This document shows, in pieces, positions 28,894 to 37,191 of a stretch of DNA of 50,597 nt. Position 1 is the stretch's first letter. The number at the start of each line of letters is the position of its first letter. A model generated the notes under the pieces. That model saw only the letters and a program-made list of their open reading frames with translations, searched no databases and was not told where the DNA came from. The position numbers were made by a program, and so were the translations under genes. Source of the DNA: Betaproteobacteria bacterium (lineage in GTDB: Bacteria; Pseudomonadota; Gammaproteobacteria; Burkholderiales; Burkholderiaceae_C); assembly GCA_016868205.1 (NCBI GenBank), contig VGHR01000009.1, forward strand, positions 1 through 50,597, written 5' to 3'.

Positions 28894-30108
28894 TCAGCTG
28901 GCCAGAGCCCCGGCACAGGCGTGGGCACTGGCCCAGGCCCATTGAAAGTTGTAGCCGCCCAACCAGCCGGTGATGTCAACCACCTCGCCTATGAAATACA
29001 AGCCGGGTTGCTTCGATTGCAGGGTCTGGGAGGACAGATCACGGGTGTCCACACCGCCGGCTGTTACCTCGGCTTTGCGGTAGCCCTCGGTACCATCGGG
29101 CTTGATCCGCCAGCGCTTGAGTTGCACCGACAACTCGCTCAGAGCCCGATCGGGCACATCGCAGATGGGTTTGTTCAGGCCGGTGTCGGCGCCGGCCCAG
29201 ACCTCTGCCAGACGGGCGGGCAGCAGGGAGGCGATTTCCTTGACCACTTGCCTGCGTGAGGTCGCTTTCAGATTCAGCAGGTGTTGTCTGAGTTCGGGCT
29301 CGCTGCGAAAACCGGGTGCCAAATCGATCTCCAGCGTGTGGCCCTCCCGCCAGTAGCTGGAGATTTGCAGGGCGGCCGGTCCGCTCAGGCCCTTGTGGGT
29401 AAAAAGCAGATCTTCATCGAAGACGGGGGCCCGGCGCCGGGCCGCGCGATCGCTGACTTCGGTGCGCACCCGTACTGGCAGCGAGACGCCAGCCAGTTCC
29501 GTTAAGGCGGTCCAGATGTCGAAGGTCAAGGGCACCAGCGCCGGTCGCGTCGGTACGATGCGCAACCCGAACTGCCTGGCCAGGCAATAACCCCAGTCGC
29601 TAGCACCGATTTTCGGGATGGACAGGCCGCCGGTGGCCACCACCAGTTGCGGCGTTTGCACCTCGCCTTCGTCGGTTTGCAAGCGATAGACGCCAGCCTC
29701 GTGTTTTACCGAGCCCACCCGGCACGGTTGCCAGCGTTGCACCTGGCCTTGCTGGCACAGCGACACAAGCAGGTCGATAATGTCCTGGGCCGATCGGTCG
29801 CAAAACAACTGGCCTTTGTGTTTTTCGTGAAACCCGATGCCACGCCCATGAACCAGTGCCAGGAAGTCCTGGGGCGTAAAGCGAGCCAGGGCCGATCGGC
29901 AGAAATCTGGGTTGTCGCCCAGAAAATGCTGGGGGCCCACATCAAGGTTGGTGAAATTACACCGCCCGCCGCCGGAAATACGGATTTTTTCGGCGACCCT
30001 GGGGTGGTGATCGATGAGGAGTGTCTTCAGGCCCAGTTGACCCGCCCGACCGGCACAAAACAGGCCCGCCGCTCCCGCGCCCACGATCACTGCGTCAAAA
30101 GTCTGCAT
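28894..30108 (-). CDS. NAD(P)/FAD-dependent oxidoreductase, BaiN/HI0933 family
   Basis: A 404-residue flavoprotein. The dinucleotide-binding motif GAGAAG is at 10-15 and 'ISGGGRCNFTN' about 45-55 is the hallmark of the HI0933/YhiN/BaiN family. 'VVATGGLSIPKIGASDWGY' and the C-terminal 'GLYFIGEVVDITGWLGGYNFQWAWASA' complete the FAD site. Reactions are mostly unknown; one clostridial relative (BaiN) reduces bile-acid enones. It is upstream of rpsU on the same strand, 108 bases away, but rpsU seems to have its own promoter. It is divergent from the efflux adaptor. Confidence 0.92.
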   Translation of the reverse strand: MQTFDAVIVGAGAAGLFCAGRAGQLGLKTLLIDHHPRVAEKIRISGGGRCNFTNLDVGPQHFLGDNPDFCRSALARFTPQDFLALVHGRGIGFHEKHKGQLFCDRSAQDIIDLLVSLCQQGQVQRWQPCRVGSVKHEAGVYRLQTDEGEVQTPQLVVATGGLSIPKIGASDWGYCLARQFGLRIVPTRPALVPLTFDIWTALTELAGVSLPVRVRTEVSDRAARRRAPVFDEDLLFTHKGLSGPAALQISSYWREGHTLEIDLAPGFRSEPELRQHLLNLKATSRRQVVKEIASLLPARLAEVWAGADTGLNKPICDVPDRALSELSVQLKRWRIKPDGTEGYRKAEVTAGGVDTRDLSSQTLQSKQPGLYFIGEVVDITGWLGGYNFQWAWASAHACAGALAS

Positions 30109-30195
30109 TGCCGGCAGTGTAGGGCCCAGGACTGAGTTGACTCGCCCCCCGATTGGAATCGATCGGCGTCTCTGAGTTGTGTTACTACGTAGGAC

Positions 30196-30219
30196 CGGAT
30201 TCGGGTAATCCCGAATCCG
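30196..30219. promoter_or_regulatory. Perfect 10-bp inverted repeat in the divergent region before the RND operon
   Basis: The arm CGGATTCGGG and its exact reverse complement are separated by TAAT. An 8-base palindrome CTACGTAG lies just to the left at 30185-30192. Both sit 110-140 bases upstream of the efflux adaptor start and between two divergent genes. A regulator binding site (for example a TetR- or MarR-type dimer) or an RNA hairpin would fit. No T-run follows, so it is not a good terminator. Confidence 0.5.
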
Positions 30220-30326
30220 AGTGAAGCCCTCAGACTCTTGGGCCTGTTACATTGCCAAGTGTTCCAAAAATTGCCCCAATCGCCCCTGTGTCGGGCGGTA
30301 TCGGGGCTGACTTCAGAGGCGAATCG

Positions 30327-31745
30327 ATGGCTTCCAAGATTGCGACGCGGGCTCTTGCCGTGGTCCTCCTCATAGCCGCTGCGGGTGCCGGCTGGTGGTA
30401 TCAAAATCGTCCGCCCCAGACTGAAGGCGCGGGCCAGACCGAAAAGTCTCAAGCCCCGGGCGCGGCGACCGGGGTGGCGGGTGGAGGTGCTGGCGCAGCC
30501 CCGGGCGGTGCTCCGGCAGCCGGCCCTGGGGGCCCTGGGGGCCCCGGGGGCGGCAAGCCGGCGGTGGAAGTGGCGCAGGTCCAGCAAACGCCCCTGGTTG
30601 ACGAGGCCCAATCGGTGGGCAGCCTGCGATCGCGCCAGAATGTGATCGTGCGACCCGAGGTCAGCGGACGCATCACACAGATCAACTTTCGCGACGGGCA
30701 GCGCGTGAGCAAGGGGCAGTTGCTGGTTCAACTCGATGATCAGTTGGCCCAAGCTCAGATCAAGCAGGCTGAGGCTGAGGTGTCGATTGCGCGCTCCAAC
30801 TTCAACCGCAATAAAGAGTTGGTGGAGCAAAACTTCATCAGCCGCCGCACGGTCGATGAAAGTGCGGCCAACCTGGAAGTGGCCTTGGCCAAGTTGGCCC
30901 TGGCCAGGGCCACGGCTGATCGGCTGAAGATACTCGCTCCCTTTGACGGAACCGTGGGCATACGCTCAGCCAACCTTGGGGACTACCTCAAGGACGGGGC
31001 TGATGTGGTCAATTTGGAGGACATGGATGCCATCTATGTCGATTACCGCTTGCCCGAGCGGTTTCAGTCTCGGGTACGCGCTGGCCAGCGTGCGCAGGTG
31101 GAACTCGATGCCTTGCCCGGCCGTAAGTTTTCGGCGGTCATTCAGGCCATTGATCCGCTGATCGACACCAACGGTCGTTCCTTGGGTCTGCGCGCCTGTA
31201 TTGACAACCGCCGCATGCAGATGCGCCCTGGCATGTTCGCCCGCGTTTCGACGGTCTTTGCTCAGAGGGAAAAGGCGCTGACCGTTCCCGAGGAGGCCAT
31301 CGTGCCGCAGGGTGGGCGTCAGTTTGTGATTCGTCTGATTGAAGGGCCGGAAGGCAAGGTAAGCCAGCGGGTCGAAGTTCGGGTCGGCTTGCGTGTGCCG
31401 GGACGGGCCGAGATTCTCGGGGGTCTGGAGGCCGGCGATACCGTGGTGGTGGCCGGTCAGCAGCGCTTGCAGCGCGATGGCATGGGCGTGCGCATCATTG
31501 AATCAGCCGGTCGGCCGGGTGGACCTCCGGGTGCTGGTGGACCTCCCGGTGCTGGTGGACCTCCCGGTGCCGGTGGACCTCCCGGTGCCGGTGGACCTCC
31601 CGGTGCTGGTGGACCTCCCGGTGCGCGGCCCGGCGGACCGCCTCGGGGTGCGGCTGCACAGGCGCCGCTCAAGGGCCCGGATCCCTGCCTGGCGGGGGCG
31701 GTACCGGGGCCGAGCAGCCGGCCGGGGCGCCCTGCTGCCTCCTGA
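30327..31745 (+). CDS. RND efflux periplasmic adaptor subunit (membrane fusion protein) with collagen-like tail
   Basis: A 472-residue adaptor that links an inner-membrane RND pump to an outer-membrane channel. An N-terminal membrane anchor spans about 8-23, followed by a Gly/Ala/Pro linker (45-77). The lipoyl/hairpin core runs from 'SRQNVIVRPEVSGRITQI' (102-118) through a helical hairpin, then 'ILAPFDGTVGIRSANLGDYL' and the beta-barrel. ATG 30327 with AGAGG upstream is chosen; the frame opens earlier without support. The odd part is the C-terminus: residues 399-433 are a GPPGAG repeat coded by an 18-bp tandem repeat, then a Pro/Ala/Gly tail to 472. Frame choice in this tail is uncertain by eye because other frames are also open. 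The pump gene follows after 52 bases. Confidence 0.92.
   Translation: MASKIATRALAVVLLIAAAGAGWWYQNRPPQTEGAGQTEKSQAPGAATGVAGGGAGAAPGGAPAAGPGGPGGPGGGKPAVEVAQVQQTPLVDEAQSVGSLRSRQNVIVRPEVSGRITQINFRDGQRVSKGQLLVQLDDQLAQAQIKQAEAEVSIARSNFNRNKELVEQNFISRRTVDESAANLEVALAKLALARATADRLKILAPFDGTVGIRSANLGDYLKDGADVVNLEDMDAIYVDYRLPERFQSRVRAGQRAQVELDALPGRKFSAVIQAIDPLIDTNGRSLGLRACIDNRRMQMRPGMFARVSTVFAQREKALTVPEEAIVPQGGRQFVIRLIEGPEGKVSQRVEVRVGLRVPGRAEILGGLEAGDTVVVAGQQRLQRDGMGVRIIESAGRPGGPPGAGGPPGAGGPPGAGGPPGAGGPPGAGGPPGARPGGPPRGAAAQAPLKGPDPCLAGAVPGPSSRPGRPAAS
31521..31624 (+). repeat. 18-bp in-frame tandem repeat, about 5.8 copies
   Basis: Units based on GGACCTCCCGGTGCTGGT start at 31521, 31539, 31557, 31575, 31593 and 31611, the last one partial. 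Copies differ only at one or two silent positions (CCG/CCC, GCT/GCC). Each unit codes for Gly-Pro-Pro-Gly-Ala-Gly. Such near-identical units expand and contract easily by slippage; every 18-bp change keeps the frame of the adaptor gene. Confidence 0.97.
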
Positions 31746-31797
31746 ACTGGCGAACTTGGGCCGAGTCTAGCGAAAGAAAACCGGGGGAACCCTTATC

Positions 31798-34700
31798 ATG
31801 CAACTGGCTGAAGTCTCTATTCGTCGCCCCGTTTTTGCCACCGTACTGTCCCTGCTGATCGTTCTGGTGGGCTTGGTCAGCTTTGAGCGGCTGACGGTGC
31901 GCGAGTACCCCAAGATCGATGAGCCGGTAGTCACCGTCAGTGTGCGCTATCCGGGTGCCTCGGCCGAAGTGATCGAATCTCAGGTGACCAAACCGCTGGA
32001 AGATTCCATCGCCGGTATCGATGCGGTCGATGTGTTGACCTCCATCAGCCGCGCCGATCAGGCCCAGATCACAGTCCGTTTCAGACTCGAGAAGGACGCC
32101 GATTCGGCCGCAGCGGATGTGCGTGACCGCACTTCGCGGGTGCGCAACCGATTGCCGCAGGCCATCGAAGAGCCCGTTATTGCCAAGGTCGAGGCCGATG
32201 CCTTCCCGGTGATCTGGCTGGCCTTCTCTAGCGAAACCACACCGCAGTTGGCCATCAATGATCTGATCAACCGCGTGGTCAAGCCGCGCCTGCAGACGGT
32301 CACGGGCGTGGCCGATGTGCGCATCTTTGGCGAGCGCAAGTATGCGATGCGGGTCTGGATAGACACCGATCGACTGGCCGCCTATCGTCTGACCACCCAG
32401 GATGTGGAAGACGCGATCCGCCGCAGCAACCTCGAACTGCCCTCAGGGCGCATTGAGTCGGTGCAGCGCGAGTTCACCGTGACCTCGCAGACCGATCTGG
32501 CGCGCGCCGGCCAGTTCGGCGACATCGTCATTCGCACGGTCAATGGATTTCCGGTCAAGATACGGGATGTGGCTCGGGTGCGCGAGGAGCCGGCTGATGA
32601 GCGCACCGCGGTTCGCCTCAACGGGAAGCCCTCGCTGTCGGTGGGGGTGATTCGGCAGGCGACGGCCAACCCGCTGGATCTTTCGCGCGGTGTGCGCGAG
32701 ATGATGCCCAAGTTGCAAGCCGACCTGCCCGCGGACATTCAGATCTCGGTGGCCAATGACAACTCAGTCTTCATCGATCGGTCGATCAAGAATGTGTACA
32801 AGACCATTGCTGAGGCGGTGATCTTGGTCGCCCTTGTGATCTTCGTGTTCCTGCGCACGATAAGGGCTTCGCTGATTCCCATCATTACCATTCCCGTCAG
32901 CCTGGTGGGTACTTTTGCGCTGATGAATCTGGCGGGGTTTTCCATCAACACACTGACCTTGTTGGCCTTGGTGCTGGCTATCGGCTTGGTGGTCGATGAT
33001 GCGATCGTGATGCTGGAGAATATCTTTCGCCACATCGAGGAAGGCATGGATCCCTTCTCCGCGGGTATCAAGGGCGCGCGGGAAATCGGTTTTGCGGTGG
33101 TCACCATGACCGCCACCTTGGTGGCGGTGTATGCGCCCCTGGCGTTCACGCCGGGGCGAACCGGGCGGCTTTTCATCGAATTTGCCTTGGCCCTGGCCGG
33201 TGCGGTGGTGGTTTCCGGCTTTGTGGCGCTGACCCTCACGCCGATGATGTCGACCAAGTTGCTGCGTCACAACCCCAAGCCCAGTTGGTTTGACCGGGGC
33301 ATGGAACGCATCCTGACCGCAATCGCCAATGGTTATGGAGCTGCTTTGCGCTGGCTGGTCACGGCGCGCGTTCGTCCTGCCGCAGGTGCCGGATTCGTGG
33401 TGCACTTGGGCGCGTGGTTTGTTCAAGCCCGCTGGATCGTTTTGGCGGTGATGGCTCTGAGCGCTGCCGGCATCGCCTGGGTGTTTCCCAGCATGAAATC
33501 CGAACTTGCTCCGCTGGAAGATCGGGGTGTGATCTTGGCCAACATCAATGCCCCCGATGGTGCCACCTTGGCCTATACCAATCGCTATGCCCAAATGATT
33601 GAGGGCATGGGGCAGCGCTATCCGGAGTTCGACCGCATCTTTGCCAATGTGGGCAATCCCACCGTCGCACAGGGCACGGTGTTTTATCGGGCCGTCGATT
33701 GGGATGAGCGCCAGCGCACCACCTTGGAAATTGCCCGTGAGTTGCAGCCGCGCTTCGGGTCTCTGGCGGGTGTTACCGCTTTCCCGATCACGCCGCCCTC
33801 GCTGGGCCAGGGCTTTCGCGAGCGGCCGGTGAGCTTTGTCATCCAGACATCGGCGAGCTATCAGCAGCTCAATCAGGTCACCCGGCAAATGCTCGACGAG
33901 ATCGCAAAGAACCCTGGCATCGTATCCCCGGATGTGGATTTGCGCCTGAACAAGCCGGAGCTGCGCATCGAGGTCGACCGGGATCGGGCGGCCGATCTCG
34001 GTGTTGGTGTGGATTCAGTGGCTCGGGCAATCGAGACGCTGCTGGGCGGTCGCAACATCACCCGCTACAAGCGCGATGCCGATCAGTACGATGTGATCGT
34101 GCAAACGCAGGCCTCGGGACGCAATACCCCCGATGACATCGACCGCATTTATGTCAGGGGCCGAAATGATTCGATGATTCCCCTGTCGGCTCTGGTCAAA
34201 ATCCGCGAGACCGTATCACCGCGAGAGCTCAATCACTTTGGTCAACGGCGATCGGTCACCATCACGGCCAATTTGGCCCCTGATTATTCGCTTGGGGAGG
34301 CGCTCAAGTTCATGGACGCGACGGCCGCCAAGGTCCTCAAGACGGGCTTTAGCACCGATTTGAGCGGCACTTCCAGGGAGTTTCGTAACAGCCAGGGCGC
34401 GCTGGCGGTGGTCTTTGCGCTGGCCCTGGTGTTCATTTTTCTGGTCCTCTCTGCCCAGTTCGAGAGTTTTGTGGATCCCTTCGTCATCATGTTGTCGGTG
34501 CCAATGTCGATGATTGGCGCCTTGCTGGCCCTCAAATGGTCAGGCGGATCGCTCAATGTCTATTCGCAAATTGGACTGATCACGCTGGTGGGCCTGATTA
34601 CCAAGCATGGTATCTTGATCGTCGAGTTCACAAATCAGTTGCGCATACAGGGCTTGGAGATGACAGAAGCCCTGATCCGGGCCTCCACCCAGAGGTTGCG

Positions 34701-34953
34701 TCCTATCCTGATGACCACCGGCGCCATGGTGCTGGGGGCCATCCCCTTGGCCTTGGCCACTGGAGCGGGCGCTGAAAGTCGTATTCAGATCGGCTGGGTC
34801 ATTGTCGGAGGAATGAGTCTGGGTACGCTGCTGACCGTGTTTGTGGTGCCCACCATGTACTCGCTCGTTGCCCGCCGATCCATACCGGGGGCTGACACGC
34901 GGGAGATTCGGGACTCTTCGGTTGCTCACGGTCAGGAAATCGTGGCCAAGTAG
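31798..34953 (+). CDS. RND efflux pump, inner-membrane permease (HAE-1 type)
   Basis: A 1051-residue proton-driven drug exporter of the AcrB/MexB superfamily. 'MQLAEVSIRRPVFATVLSLLIVLVGL' is the first helix; two large periplasmic loops follow helices 1 and 7. Proton-relay residues are in place: Asp400-Asp401 (GLVVDDAIV) and Lys936 (GLITKHGIL), equivalent to AcrB Asp407/Asp408/Lys940. GGGGGAA lies upstream of the start. The C-terminus is short and polar. It follows the adaptor by 52 bases, so they are an operon. No outer-membrane factor gene is present next to it, so it must borrow a TolC-like channel. Substrates are unknown. Confidence 0.95.
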   Translation: MQLAEVSIRRPVFATVLSLLIVLVGLVSFERLTVREYPKIDEPVVTVSVRYPGASAEVIESQVTKPLEDSIAGIDAVDVLTSISRADQAQITVRFRLEKDADSAAADVRDRTSRVRNRLPQAIEEPVIAKVEADAFPVIWLAFSSETTPQLAINDLINRVVKPRLQTVTGVADVRIFGERKYAMRVWIDTDRLAAYRLTTQDVEDAIRRSNLELPSGRIESVQREFTVTSQTDLARAGQFGDIVIRTVNGFPVKIRDVARVREEPADERTAVRLNGKPSLSVGVIRQATANPLDLSRGVREMMPKLQADLPADIQISVANDNSVFIDRSIKNVYKTIAEAVILVALVIFVFLRTIRASLIPIITIPVSLVGTFALMNLAGFSINTLTLLALVLAIGLVVDDAIVMLENIFRHIEEGMDPFSAGIKGAREIGFAVVTMTATLVAVYAPLAFTPGRTGRLFIEFALALAGAVVVSGFVALTLTPMMSTKLLRHNPKPSWFDRGMERILTAIANGYGAALRWLVTARVRPAAGAGFVVHLGAWFVQARWIVLAVMALSAAGIAWVFPSMKSELAPLEDRGVILANINAPDGATLAYTNRYAQMIEGMGQRYPEFDRIFANVGNPTVAQGTVFYRAVDWDERQRTTLEIARELQPRFGSLAGVTAFPITPPSLGQGFRERPVSFVIQTSASYQQLNQVTRQMLDEIAKNPGIVSPDVDLRLNKPELRIEVDRDRAADLGVGVDSVARAIETLLGGRNITRYKRDADQYDVIVQTQASGRNTPDDIDRIYVRGRNDSMIPLSALVKIRETVSPRELNHFGQRRSVTITANLAPDYSLGEALKFMDATAAKVLKTGFSTDLSGTSREFRNSQGALAVVFALALVFIFLVLSAQFESFVDPFVIMLSVPMSMIGALLALKWSGGSLNVYSQIGLITLVGLITKHGILIVEFTNQLRIQGLEMTEALIRASTQRLRPILMTTGAMVLGAIPLALATGAGAESRIQIGWVIVGGMSLGTLLTVFVVPTMYSLVARRSIPGADTREIRDSSVAHGQEIVAK

Positions 34954-34986
34954 CCTCCGCACAAAAAGCAAGAAAGGAACTGAAAG

Positions 34987-35280
34987 ATGCCCAAGGCCTA
35001 TTGGATCAGCGCCTACCAGGCGATACATGATGACGCCGCCCTTCAGGCTTACGCCCAGTTGGCCGGGCCGGCCTTGACCGCAGCCGGGGGCCGTTTGCTG
35101 GCCCGCGGCTTACCTGCTGCTGTGAAGGAGCAGGGCAAAGTTATACGGACGGTGGTGTTCGAGTTTGACTCCGTTCAGTCGGCGCTTGATGCTTATGCAA
35201 GCCCGGGGTACAAGAAGGCACTTGATGCCTTGGGGCCCAATGCTGCCATCCGTGATATCCGCATCATTGAAGGCGTTTGA
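34987..35280 (+). CDS. DUF1330 domain protein
   Basis: A 97-residue protein of the DUF1330 family, a dimeric alpha+beta-barrel (ferredoxin-like) fold. 'KAYWISAYQAIHDDAALQAYAQLAGPAL' and 'VVFEFDSVQSALDAYASPGYKKAL' are the two conserved halves. A good AAGAAAGGA motif lies before the ATG. It starts 33 bases after the RND pump stop and is likely in the same transcript. The function is unknown; relatives are often found beside detoxification or small-molecule genes. It converges on moeA 9 bases away. Confidence 0.9.
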   Translation: MPKAYWISAYQAIHDDAALQAYAQLAGPALTAAGGRLLARGLPAAVKEQGKVIRTVVFEFDSVQSALDAYASPGYKKALDALGPNAAIRDIRIIEGV

Positions 35281-35289
35281 CTGAGCGCC

Positions 35290-36576
35290 TCAGAGGTGAC
35301 CGTCAAACAGCATCATCTCAACCCAGTCCCCGGACTCAACGGGGCCGCTATCGTGGGGCAGCACGATCAGTCCGTGCGCTTGCGTCACTGAGCTGAGGAT
35401 GCCCGAGCCCTGATGGCCGGTGACTTCTGCCCGCAACTGTCCTTGGCCATCGACGCGGACTCGACCGCGCAAGTATTCGGTGCGGCCGGGCTTTTTTGCC
35501 AGAGGTCCGCTGCTGCGCGCTCGCAGCAAGGGTGGCGGCACAGCCCGGCAGCCCATCAGCTTGAGCAGCGCCGGCCGGACCAAGACCAGGAAGCTGACCA
35601 GGGCGGCCACCGGATTTCCCGGCAGCGCCACCATCAGCGCGGTGCGCTCGGCTGAGCGGATGCGGCCCACGCCCAGCGGGCGCCCGGGTTTCATGGCCAA
35701 CTGCCAAAACACCATTTCAGCCCTCGGGCCCAGGCTTGCACGGGTGTAGTCGGCTTCGCCCAGGCTGATGCCGCCAGAGCTGATGATCAGATCGGCTCGC
35801 GCAGCTGCGCTCTCAATCGTTTGTTGGAGCAGCGCTGGATCGTCACGGATCCGCCCGAGGTCGATCACCTCGCAAGCCAGGCGCCGTAGACAGCCGATCA
35901 GGCTGTAGCGATTGCTGTCGTAGACGGCCCCTGCCCGCAGGGCATCACCCACGGACTCAATTTCGTCACCCGTTGATAGAACGGCCACGCGGGGGCGACG
36001 GTACACCGTGAGCGATCGCTGGCCCAGGGATGCCGCCAGCCCGAGACAGGGCGGACTTAGGCGCTCACCATCGCGCAAGGCGATGGTGCCGCGGCGCAGA
36101 TCTTCGCCGCGAAGCCTGCGGTTATCGCCGGATTGGACCGCGCTCGAGGGAAATCGTATTCGGCTTGCATCCGCATGGACTCGAACCGACTCCTGAGGGA
36201 TGACTGTATCGAGTCCCTTGGGCAGTACGGCGCCGGTCATGATGCGCAGGCTCTGGTTTGGTTGCAGCGCCTGCAACCAAGCTTGCCCGGCTAAAACCCT
36301 GCCCACCACCGCCAACTCCACTTCGCCTGCCGGATCGTGCAGGACTGAGCCATCGAAGGCATAACCGTCCATTGCGGAGTTGTCTTGCGGGGGAATGTCC
36401 AGCGGGCTGATCAGATCGCCAGCGAGGATGCGGTCGAGCGCAGCGTCAAGTTCGAGCACCTCGAGGTCCTTGATTGGATCGACCAGCTTGTCCAGAAAGC
36501 TCAGGGCGCTGGCCACGCTCAGGTGGGCGGGGTCATAGCCCTTGAGCGAGTCGGCAATTTCGGTCAGACTTTTCAT
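35290..36576 (-). CDS. moeA: Molybdopterin molybdenumtransferase
   Basis: Inserts molybdate into adenylated molybdopterin to finish Moco. 428 residues with the MoeA domain order. 'PPQDNSAMDGYAF' (62-74) is the N-terminal signature; 'VLSTGDEI' starts the MPT-binding domain, with 'SSGGISLGEADYT' and 'LPGNPVAA' its substrate loops, and a C-terminal beta-barrel closes the protein. It overlaps the 3' end of mobA by 4 bases (ATGA), so it is translationally coupled. A 5-bp hairpin (35281-35293) covers its stop codon and could mark the convergent ends with DUF1330. Confidence 0.96.
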   Translation of the reverse strand: MKSLTEIADSLKGYDPAHLSVASALSFLDKLVDPIKDLEVLELDAALDRILAGDLISPLDIPPQDNSAMDGYAFDGSVLHDPAGEVELAVVGRVLAGQAWLQALQPNQSLRIMTGAVLPKGLDTVIPQESVRVHADASRIRFPSSAVQSGDNRRLRGEDLRRGTIALRDGERLSPPCLGLAASLGQRSLTVYRRPRVAVLSTGDEIESVGDALRAGAVYDSNRYSLIGCLRRLACEVIDLGRIRDDPALLQQTIESAAARADLIISSGGISLGEADYTRASLGPRAEMVFWQLAMKPGRPLGVGRIRSAERTALMVALPGNPVAALVSFLVLVRPALLKLMGCRAVPPPLLRARSSGPLAKKPGRTEYLRGRVRVDGQGQLRAEVTGHQGSGILSSVTQAHGLIVLPHDSGPVESGDWVEMMLFDGHL

Positions 36577-37190
36577 GCTCGATGGCTGCGCTCTACTTGC
36601 TCGAGTTGCTGCAGGGTGTTGATGTTCACAAAGGCCTGGGACTGCTTATCGGGCAGCTCGAAGGGCACCCGCACCGCATTGCGGGTGTTAATCCACGCAT
36701 CGACCTTGCGCTGGCCGGACTGCAAAAAAGTCAGCAGGGCCTCGTGCAGAGCTGCTTTCATCAGGCAAAAAGTCGGATGGACCCGTGGGGGACCCTCTGA
36801 GGTCTCGACCACTGCAAGATCAGCGCCGGCCTGCTCGAGGCCCCTTGCCAGTTTCAGAACCAAGTCGGCAGGAAAAAATGGGCTGTCGCAGGGTACCGTG
36901 CACAGGTAGGGTGTCGAACAGTGCCTCAAGCCGGTGAGAAAGCCCGCCAGCGGCCCTTCAAAGCAATAGGGGGGTGCGTCGGGCCATACGGGGTGGGACC
37001 ATTGTGCGTAGTGGTCGACATGCCGGTTGGCATTAATGGCGATTGCGCCGACCTGGGGCGCCAGACGATCAAGGCATCGTGTCACCAGGAGCTGCCCCGA
37101 CAGGGCTTGGAGACCTTTGTCGAGACCGCCCATGCGCGAACCCCGACCTCCAGCGAGCACCAGCCCGGTGATCTCCTGGACGGCTGGCAT
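36573..37190 (-). CDS. mobA: Molybdenum cofactor guanylyltransferase
   Basis: Transfers GMP from GTP to Mo-molybdopterin to give the MGD cofactor used by DMSO-reductase-family enzymes. 205 residues. The nucleotide-binding 'LAGGRGSRMGGLDKGL' is at 12-27, with Lys25 the expected GTP-contact lysine. 'VPCDSPFFP' carries the metal-binding Asp, and 'PTFCLM' and 'NINTLQQL' are late conserved blocks. It follows moaA by a single base and overlaps moeA by 4, so moaA-mobA-moeA is one tight operon. Its presence implies that the cell makes at least one bis-MGD enzyme. Confidence 0.95.
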   Translation of the reverse strand: MPAVQEITGLVLAGGRGSRMGGLDKGLQALSGQLLVTRCLDRLAPQVGAIAINANRHVDHYAQWSHPVWPDAPPYCFEGPLAGFLTGLRHCSTPYLCTVPCDSPFFPADLVLKLARGLEQAGADLAVVETSEGPPRVHPTFCLMKAALHEALLTFLQSGQRKVDAWINTRNAVRVPFELPDKQSQAFVNINTLQQLEQVERSHRA

Positions 37191-37191
37191 C

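Noticed and set aside
31521-31624. CRISPR-like array
   Set aside because: Units are directly adjacent with no spacers and are in frame within a coding sequence.
32764-33888. 374-codon frame antisense to the RND pump
   Set aside because: His/Arg/Gln-rich shadow translation; the plus-strand pump sequence is unambiguous.
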